This document shows, one piece after another, positions 21,884-25,850 of a stretch of DNA of 25,850 nt (its first letter is position 1; each line of letters begins with the position of its first letter). A model generated the notes under the pieces. The model was not told the origin of the DNA, did no database searches, and worked only from the letters and a program-made list of their open reading frames with translations. Both the position numbers and the translations under genes were made by a program. Source of the DNA: an uncultured Collinsella sp. (GTDB lineage: Bacteria > Actinomycetota > Coriobacteriia > Coriobacteriales > Coriobacteriaceae); NCBI GenBank assembly GCA_900545165.1, contig UQYA01000018.1:1-25850 (forward strand). The letters run 5' to 3'.

Positions 21884-22369
21884 ATGAGCAACAAGAAACT
21901 GCCCGAGAATGCAACCAAGACTGAAGGCGCCGAGCTCGCCCGCCGTGGAAGGGGCGAAATATCCACCGCAACGGCGGTTCCCCACGTGAGCTATGACGAT
22001 CTGCGCCATGCTGACCGCATTACTATCGACGGTCTCGAGGTCTTTGCCAACCACGGCGTATATCCCGAAGAGAACGCGCTGGGCCAGAAGTTCATCGTGT
22101 CCCTGGTGCTCTATGCCGACCTGCGTGCAGCGGGGGAGCACGATAACCTGGACGCCTCGATTGACTACGGCTCGGTATGCCACGATGTCGATGGCTATCT
22201 GCGCGAGCATACGTTTAAGCTCATCGAGGCTGCAGCCGAGGGTGTGGCCCAGATGCTGCTGCGTCGTTACCCCCTACTGCTTGGCGTGCACGTTAAGCTC
22301 GATAAGCCTTGGGCGCCCGTCGGTCTTCCCCTGGCAAGCTGCGGTGTCGAGATCGAGCGCGTGCGCTAA
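21884..22369 (+). CDS. folB: dihydroneopterin aldolase
   Basis: Cleaves 7,8-dihydroneopterin to 6-hydroxymethyl-dihydropterin and glycolaldehyde in folate synthesis. The catalytic domain (about residues 43-161) has DRITIDGLEVFANHGVYPEE, with Glu62, SIDYG (Tyr95) and VKLDKPWAPVG (Lys141), matching the known catalytic triad. The 161-residue protein is about 40 residues longer than usual; the extra N-terminus is charged and probably unstructured. ATG 21884 has AAGGAG 9 bases upstream. It follows the HD gene by 43 bases. Its stop is only 6 bases from that of the convergent metallopeptidase gene, and no terminator lies between. Confidence 0.93.
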   Translation: MSNKKLPENATKTEGAELARRGRGEISTATAVPHVSYDDLRHADRITIDGLEVFANHGVYPEENALGQKFIVSLVLYADLRAAGEHDNLDASIDYGSVCHDVDGYLREHTFKLIEAAAEGVAQMLLRRYPLLLGVHVKLDKPWAPVGLPLASCGVEIERVR

Positions 22370-22375
22370 CCGGTT

Positions 22376-23152
22376 CTAATATGTCTCTATGGGTGGCTGC
22401 TTGAGCCGCTGGGACAGTGCTCTATTGTTGGGGCAGTACGTGTCGAGCAGGGCGTGAAACCGCTGATTGTGGCTTGGCTCGAGCAAGTGGACGAGCTCGT
22501 GGGCGACAACCATGTCAAGGCACTCGACGGGGTAGGCGGCAAGTTCTCGTGCGATGCGAATGGCGCCGGTTTTGGGCGTGCATGATCCCCAGCGCGTTTT
22601 CATGCTGCGCACGGAAACGCGGGAAACGGCGACACCCATTGCGATTTCGTATGCGTGCACCATATCCCGCAGCGCCGATGTGACTTCGGACGTATAGAGC
22701 TGGTCAATATGGGCTTGGATCTCACTGGGCGTTAAGCCGTCGAGGGGCGCGTTCCACTTGGCCTGCGGACGTTCGTCTGGCTCGTCGGTACCCATAAAGC
22801 TTGCGAACGTGGCTTGTTTGGGCCGCGGTGCGGGTGACTTAAAGTTGTGATCGAGCGCATCTTGTACCGTGATGGGCTTGCCCCAAAGTGCAATGATGGA
22901 CGAGGGGCTGAGCGGCTCTCGCGCCGTCGCCTGACGTTGCTCGCGCTGGGCAAGCCGGCTGATAATCCAGGCGCTGTTGCGCTTCACAAACGCTTCGATA
23001 CGCTCGCGGCTGGCGCCGAGCGGTGCGCTGGCGTGGACCTCACCGCTCGATGTGACGCGCAGGTTGAAGTTTTTGACGCGCTTTTTGGTAACGACGACGG
23101 GGATGGGAGTCCCATCCGGTTGGGGTAGGAAAAGCGTAAATTGCTGCGTCAA
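22376..23152 (-). CDS. YgjP-like (M48-type) zinc metallopeptidase
   Basis: Belongs to the YgjP/DUF45 family of predicted zinc metallopeptidases; physiological substrates are not established. The N-terminal half has the family's KKRVKNFNLRVTSSGEVHASAP and AFVKRNSAWI. The C-terminal catalytic part has VRSMKTRWGSC and the zinc motif VVAHELVHLLEPSHNQRF: with the start used here, His218, Glu219, His222 and His228. I choose a TTG start at 23152 (258 residues) because AAGGA lies 6 bases before it. The upstream ATG at 23185 would add 11 residues, has no ribosome site and lies inside the stem of a 12-bp hairpin. It follows the dipeptidase gene on the same strand. Confidence 0.85.
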   Translation of the reverse strand: MTQQFTLFLPQPDGTPIPVVVTKKRVKNFNLRVTSSGEVHASAPLGASRERIEAFVKRNSAWIISRLAQREQRQATAREPLSPSSIIALWGKPITVQDALDHNFKSPAPRPKQATFASFMGTDEPDERPQAKWNAPLDGLTPSEIQAHIDQLYTSEVTSALRDMVHAYEIAMGVAVSRVSVRSMKTRWGSCTPKTGAIRIARELAAYPVECLDMVVAHELVHLLEPSHNQRFHALLDTYCPNNRALSQRLKQPPIETY

Positions 23153-23174
23153 AAGTGGTCCTTCAGATTGGGGA

Positions 23175-23210
23175 CGGGCCGGCATGTCGACCGTTCGGCA
23201 TGCCGGCCCG
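23175..23210 (-). repeat. 12-bp hairpin between dipeptidase and metallopeptidase genes
   Basis: CGGGCCGGCATG (23175-23186) and CATGCCGGCCCG (23199-23210) are perfect complements around a 12-base loop. Neither strand has a following T-run, so it is more likely an mRNA-stability or coupling structure than a terminator. Confidence 0.65.
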
Positions 23211-23226
23211 CTCAGGGGATGTGAAA

Positions 23227-24240
23227 TTAATAACGCTCAAAGAAGGCAAGGGCATTATCGCTGCAGAGCTTCTGCATCACGGTCTTGCCAAAGTGCTTGG
23301 AGAGCATGTTCTGGAACTCGGGCATCTTGCTGGCATCGGAGAGGAAGGCGGGCACCGTGGCACCGTCCCAGTCGCCGCCGAGCGCGATGACGTCCTCGCC
23401 GCCCAGGTCGAGCCAGTGCTCGATATGTGCCGCCAGCTGGTCGAAGGTGACGTCTGCGGCTGTCTTGTCGGTTGCGTCGTTGGAAAGGAACTCGCTGCAG
23501 TAGTTGAGGCCGACGATGCCACCCATGTCGCGAATGGTGCGGAACTGGTCGTCGGTGAGGTTGCGCTTAACGCCGCAAACTGCACGAGAGTTGGAGTGGC
23601 TGGCGACGAAGGGACGTGTGGCGTGGGCGACAACCTCGTCAAAGCACTCATCGTTGAGGTGGGAGACGTCAAGCACCATGCCGGCGTGCTCCATCTGCGT
23701 AAGTGCCTCGATGCCGGCGGCGGTGAGGCCGGCGTGGGTATCGTGTCCGCTCGCGAGCGGTCCCTGCGCATTCCAGCTGAGCGATGACATGAGTACGCCC
23801 AAGCTCTTGAGCACCTCGATCAGCGCGGGGTCCTCGGCAAAGAACGTGGCGTTTTCGATGGTGTGGATGCAGGCGACCTTGCCGTCTTTGAGCGCGGGGC
23901 GAATGTCTGCCGCGCTGCGTACGTTGACCATGCGGTCGTGGTTGAGCATTGCCTGGCCGCTCATATGCGCCATGATCTGCGCCTGGAAGCGCGCGGCGTG
24001 GGCGGTGGGAATCTCATCGGGGACAAACGTGGCGAAGCACTGTGCCCACGGCGTGTTGCCGATCTTTGCGAGCGAGATGGCGCAGGCGTTGCCCTCGATG
24101 AGGTCGAAATCTTGCGGATGCGTTTCGTCGCCGGGGAAATAACCGTCGGTGCCGGCGGTAAAGCGCAGGTCGAGATCGAGCGTGGCCCAGCCGATTCGGT
24201 CGGCGGTGTCGCAGTGTAGGTCAAATACGGGATATGCCAT
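23227..24240 (-). CDS. dipeptidase, peptidase family M19 (renal dipeptidase type)
   Basis: Predicted cytoplasmic zinc dipeptidase, 337 residues, that cuts dipeptides to amino acids. It starts with the M19 metal motif FDLHCDT (His9, Asp11). Other family signs are the bridging Glu region IHTIENA, LSWNAQGPL, the metal-binding SHLNDECFDEV and ASHSNSRAVC, GLNYCSEF, and IALGGDWDGA near the C-terminus. There is no signal peptide. ATG 24240 has GGAGG 4 bases upstream; the longer frame to 24270 lacks a site. The gene is divergent from the FKBP gene and lies upstream of the metallopeptidase on the same strand. It could process peptides imported by the Opp system, an inference from function alone. Confidence 0.92.
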   Translation of the reverse strand: MAYPVFDLHCDTADRIGWATLDLDLRFTAGTDGYFPGDETHPQDFDLIEGNACAISLAKIGNTPWAQCFATFVPDEIPTAHAARFQAQIMAHMSGQAMLNHDRMVNVRSAADIRPALKDGKVACIHTIENATFFAEDPALIEVLKSLGVLMSSLSWNAQGPLASGHDTHAGLTAAGIEALTQMEHAGMVLDVSHLNDECFDEVVAHATRPFVASHSNSRAVCGVKRNLTDDQFRTIRDMGGIVGLNYCSEFLSNDATDKTAADVTFDQLAAHIEHWLDLGGEDVIALGGDWDGATVPAFLSDASKMPEFQNMLSKHFGKTVMQKLCSDNALAFFERY

Positions 24241-24272
24241 GGTTCCTCCGGTTGCAGCGTTTCTTTGCAAAC

Positions 24273-24302
24273 TGTCATTGAATTGTATGACTAGGGTATA
24301 GT
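24273..24302 (+). promoter_or_regulatory. divergent promoter region, dipeptidase / FKBP
   Basis: TATAGT (24297-24302) is a fair -10 for the rightward FKBP gene, with TGTCAT 18 bases upstream as a weak -35. On the opposite strand TACAAT (24287-24282) could be the -10 for the dipeptidase. The two overlap, so the genes may compete for polymerase. The FKBP leader also has GGCGGC...GCCGCC (about 24320-24342). Confidence 0.4.
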
Positions 24303-24360
24303 TAGCGCCATATGTTCACGGCGGCCCGCGTTGTGCGCCGCCCTTATCACGGAGGTTACC

Positions 24361-24789
24361 ATGTCCAACCAGGGCAAGAAGGTCAAGACCCATTATCGCG
24401 GCACGCTCGATGACGGCACGCAGTTCGATAGCTCCTACGATCGCGGCGAGCCGCTGGAGTTCACCTGCGGCGCCGGTCAGATGATCAAGGGCTTCGACGC
24501 CGCTGTTGTCGACATGCAGGTGGGCGAGAAGAAGACCGTGCACATCCCGGCTGCCGATGCCTACGGCGAGCACAATCCCGAGATGGTTATTACCTTCCCG
24601 GCCGAACAGGTTCCCAACATCGAGCAGATCGAGAAGGGCATGAAGCTTTTCCTGTCCACGCCGAGCGGTATGCCCGTCCCCGCCGTGGTCATCGACGTTA
24701 CGCCCGAGGCCGTGACGCTCGACGCCAACCACGAGCTGGCCGGCAAGGACCTCAACTTTGATATCGAGCTCGTCGAGGTCGAGGGTTAG
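24361..24789 (+). CDS. SlyD-like FKBP-type peptidyl-prolyl isomerase
   Basis: Protein-folding helper of 142 residues. The FKBP part is split: residues about 1-72 (KVKTHYRGTLDDGTQFDSSY, FTCGAGQMIKGFDAAVVDMQ, VGEKKTVHIPAADAYGEHNP) and about 118-142, with an inserted IF chaperone domain (about 73-117, containing VITFPAEQVPNIEQI). This layout is that of SlyD and related proteins. The His/Cys-rich tail that binds nickel in E. coli SlyD is absent. GGAGG precedes ATG 24361; a TTG at 24331 is the only longer option. The UreE-like gene starts 3 bases after the stop, so they are co-expressed. Confidence 0.92.
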   Translation: MSNQGKKVKTHYRGTLDDGTQFDSSYDRGEPLEFTCGAGQMIKGFDAAVVDMQVGEKKTVHIPAADAYGEHNPEMVITFPAEQVPNIEQIEKGMKLFLSTPSGMPVPAVVIDVTPEAVTLDANHELAGKDLNFDIELVEVEG

Positions 24790-24792
24790 AGT

Positions 24793-25371
24793 ATGCCCGA
24801 GCGCTTGGTTTCGACGACATGCTTGGGAAATCTCAACGATCCGTCCTATGAACTCCTGCTCCGCCGGAATTTGGGCGGCGTCTTTGAAGTTGACGAGCTA
24901 CTGCTCGATTGGGACCAGGCTGACACGCGCGCGTTTGTGGGTGTGACGGAGCTGGGGCGCACGGTCGATGTTCGGCTGGATGCTGCCGACGGCGGTCGTC
25001 TTACCGACGGCGACGTGCTCGCCATCGACCGTTCGGGCATGGTGCCCGTGGCGGTTGTCGTGCGCCTGCGCAGTGCCGAGGTTTATTTGGTCGAAGTCGA
25101 CCGCATGGACCCGATTGCGCTCGCGCATGCGTGCTGGGAGATCGGCAATATGCACGCGCCGCTTTTCCGAGGCGATTCGGACGAGTATACCGTGCGCATG
25201 TATACGCCGGTGCAGCCTGTTTTGGGCCGCATGCTCCGGGGCGTCGAGGGCGTTTGGCTCTCGGTGGTTACCCGTGAACTCGATGCGGACCGGCGCTTTG
25301 CGTCGAGTGCGGCGGATGCCGTTGTGAGTATGGCTCCCGACTTTACGATCGTAAAAAAGGCGCGCGGTTAA
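24793..25371 (+). CDS. UreE-like protein (urease accessory nickel-chaperone family)
   Basis: A 192-residue protein whose second half resembles UreE, the nickel donor of urease maturation. Visible likeness: an N-terminal beta domain with GRTVDVRLDAADGG and LTDGDVLAIDRSGMVPVAV, and a C-terminal domain with ALAHACWEIGNMHAPL (UreE families typically have AYHLGNRH, with His as metal ligand; here His121) and QPVLGRMLRGVEGVWL, matching the UreE 'DHVLxxMLRGLG' region. The His-rich tail of classical UreE is missing. No urease genes are in view. It is coupled to a SlyD-like gene, itself a family linked to nickel enzymes. I am fairly confident of the fold and unsure of the function. Confidence 0.65.
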   Translation: MPERLVSTTCLGNLNDPSYELLLRRNLGGVFEVDELLLDWDQADTRAFVGVTELGRTVDVRLDAADGGRLTDGDVLAIDRSGMVPVAVVVRLRSAEVYLVEVDRMDPIALAHACWEIGNMHAPLFRGDSDEYTVRMYTPVQPVLGRMLRGVEGVWLSVVTRELDADRRFASSAADAVVSMAPDFTIVKKARG

Positions 25372-25384
25372 CGTGCGTATGAGT

Positions 25385-25428
25385 AAGACGGACTTTGAGA
25401 GGCAGCTATTCAAAGTCCGTCTTTCTGT
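25385..25428 (+). terminator. terminator-like hairpin after the UreE-like gene
   Basis: AAGACGGACTTTGA (25385-25398) and TCAAAGTCCGTCTT (25410-25423) form a perfect 14-bp stem around 11 bases, followed by TCTGTTG. The T-run is broken but the stem ends in A/T pairs, and the symmetry would also allow function in the other direction. Confidence 0.75.
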
Positions 25429-25454
25429 TGATGAGATGCTGTGGGGGAAAGCAT

Positions 25455-25850
25455 ATGGGTCTTGAAGGAATCAAGCTGATTGCATGCGATTTGGACGGCA
25501 CGTTGCTGCATCCGGGGGAGCGCGAGCCGCGTTCCGAGGCCTTTGAACTCATCGATGAACTGCATCGTCGCGGTATCGTGTTTATGCCGGCGAGCGGCCG
25601 TCAATATGCGAGCTTGCGCTACCTGTTTGCCCCGGTGGCCGATGAGCTCGCCTATGTATGCGAAAACGGAGCCCTGGTGATGAGCGGGGGGCGTGCCGTT
25701 GTCAAGCGTTCCATGGAGCGTAGCCTTGCTATGGATATCGCGAATGCCGTGGTTGCGTATCCCCATGCCGACGTGACCCTTTCGTGTGAGGGACACCTCT
25801 ACACCATGAGCGACAACGATGCGTTCGTCGACCATTTGCGCTATGAGGTC
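25455..25850 (+). CDS. HAD-superfamily hydrolase, Cof type (3' end beyond window)
   Basis: First 132 residues of a haloacid-dehalogenase-like phosphatase. The N-terminal motif I is complete: LIACDLDGTLL, with Asp11 as nucleophile and Asp13 as general acid. FMPASGRQYASLRYL contains motif II (Ser in ASGR) and VCENGALVM is the segment common to Cof/YkrA-type proteins that carry a C2B cap. This family acts on sugar phosphates, pyridoxal phosphate or flavin nucleotides; the substrate cannot be given. GGGGGA lies about 7 bases before ATG 25455. The rest of the gene lies outside the window. Confidence 0.9.
   Translation, partial: MGLEGIKLIACDLDGTLLHPGEREPRSEAFELIDELHRRGIVFMPASGRQYASLRYLFAPVADELAYVCENGALVMSGGRAVVKRSMERSLAMDIANAVVAYPHADVTLSCEGHLYTMSDNDAFVDHLRYEV

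Overview
The window looks like a piece of chromosome from a high-GC, anaerobic, Gram-positive actinobacterium, most likely a Coriobacteriia member such as Collinsella. That is an inference from base composition, the run pgk-tpiA-gpmI-secG, a class III (oxygen-sensitive) ribonucleotide reductase, a lipoprotein-based oligopeptide importer and tRNA genes that encode their own CCA ends. No phage, insertion sequence or CRISPR array is visible.

Layout. 1-3.9 kb: a lower-glycolysis operon (pgk, cut by the window edge, tpiA, gpmI), then secG as its own unit. 4-10.1 kb: a complete five-gene peptide ABC importer (binding lipoprotein, two permeases, two ATPases). 10.1-10.7 kb: about 430 bp of stacked inverted repeats, including two very long palindromes. 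10.7-14.0 kb: tRNA-Leu, then a partner-switching signalling pair: a PAS/GAF/PP2C phosphatase and an unusual single-chain STAS + HATPase (anti-anti-sigma fused to anti-sigma kinase). 14.1-16.8 kb: two small tRNA clusters (Gly, Cys, Gly; Gly, Val) around a GH13 alpha-glucosidase. 16.8-20.6 kb: a gene-poor stretch, an NrdR-like box, nrdD and nrdG, with two more long palindromes between them. 20.7-22.4 kb: folE, an HD-domain hydrolase and folB (early folate synthesis). 22.4-24.2 kb, minus strand: an M19 dipeptidase and a YgjP-like zinc metallopeptidase. 24.3-25.4 kb: a SlyD-like FKBP isomerase coupled to a UreE-like protein. The window ends inside a HAD (Cof-type) phosphatase.

How it fits together: peptides are imported by Opp and intracellular dipeptides may be cut by the M19 enzyme; glycolysis and the alpha-glucosidase supply carbon and energy; NrdDG makes deoxynucleotides without oxygen. 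The phosphatase/STAS-kinase pair probably controls a sigma factor or other partner not in the window.

The most unusual material is (1) a group of four long imperfect palindromes with different outer arms but related internal bulge motifs, (2) the STAS-HATPase fusion and its position directly behind a tRNA terminator, (3) a shared A-tract inverted repeat placed exactly 2 nt before the -35 box of three tRNA promoters, and (4) a SlyD-like/UreE-like pair with no urease nearby.
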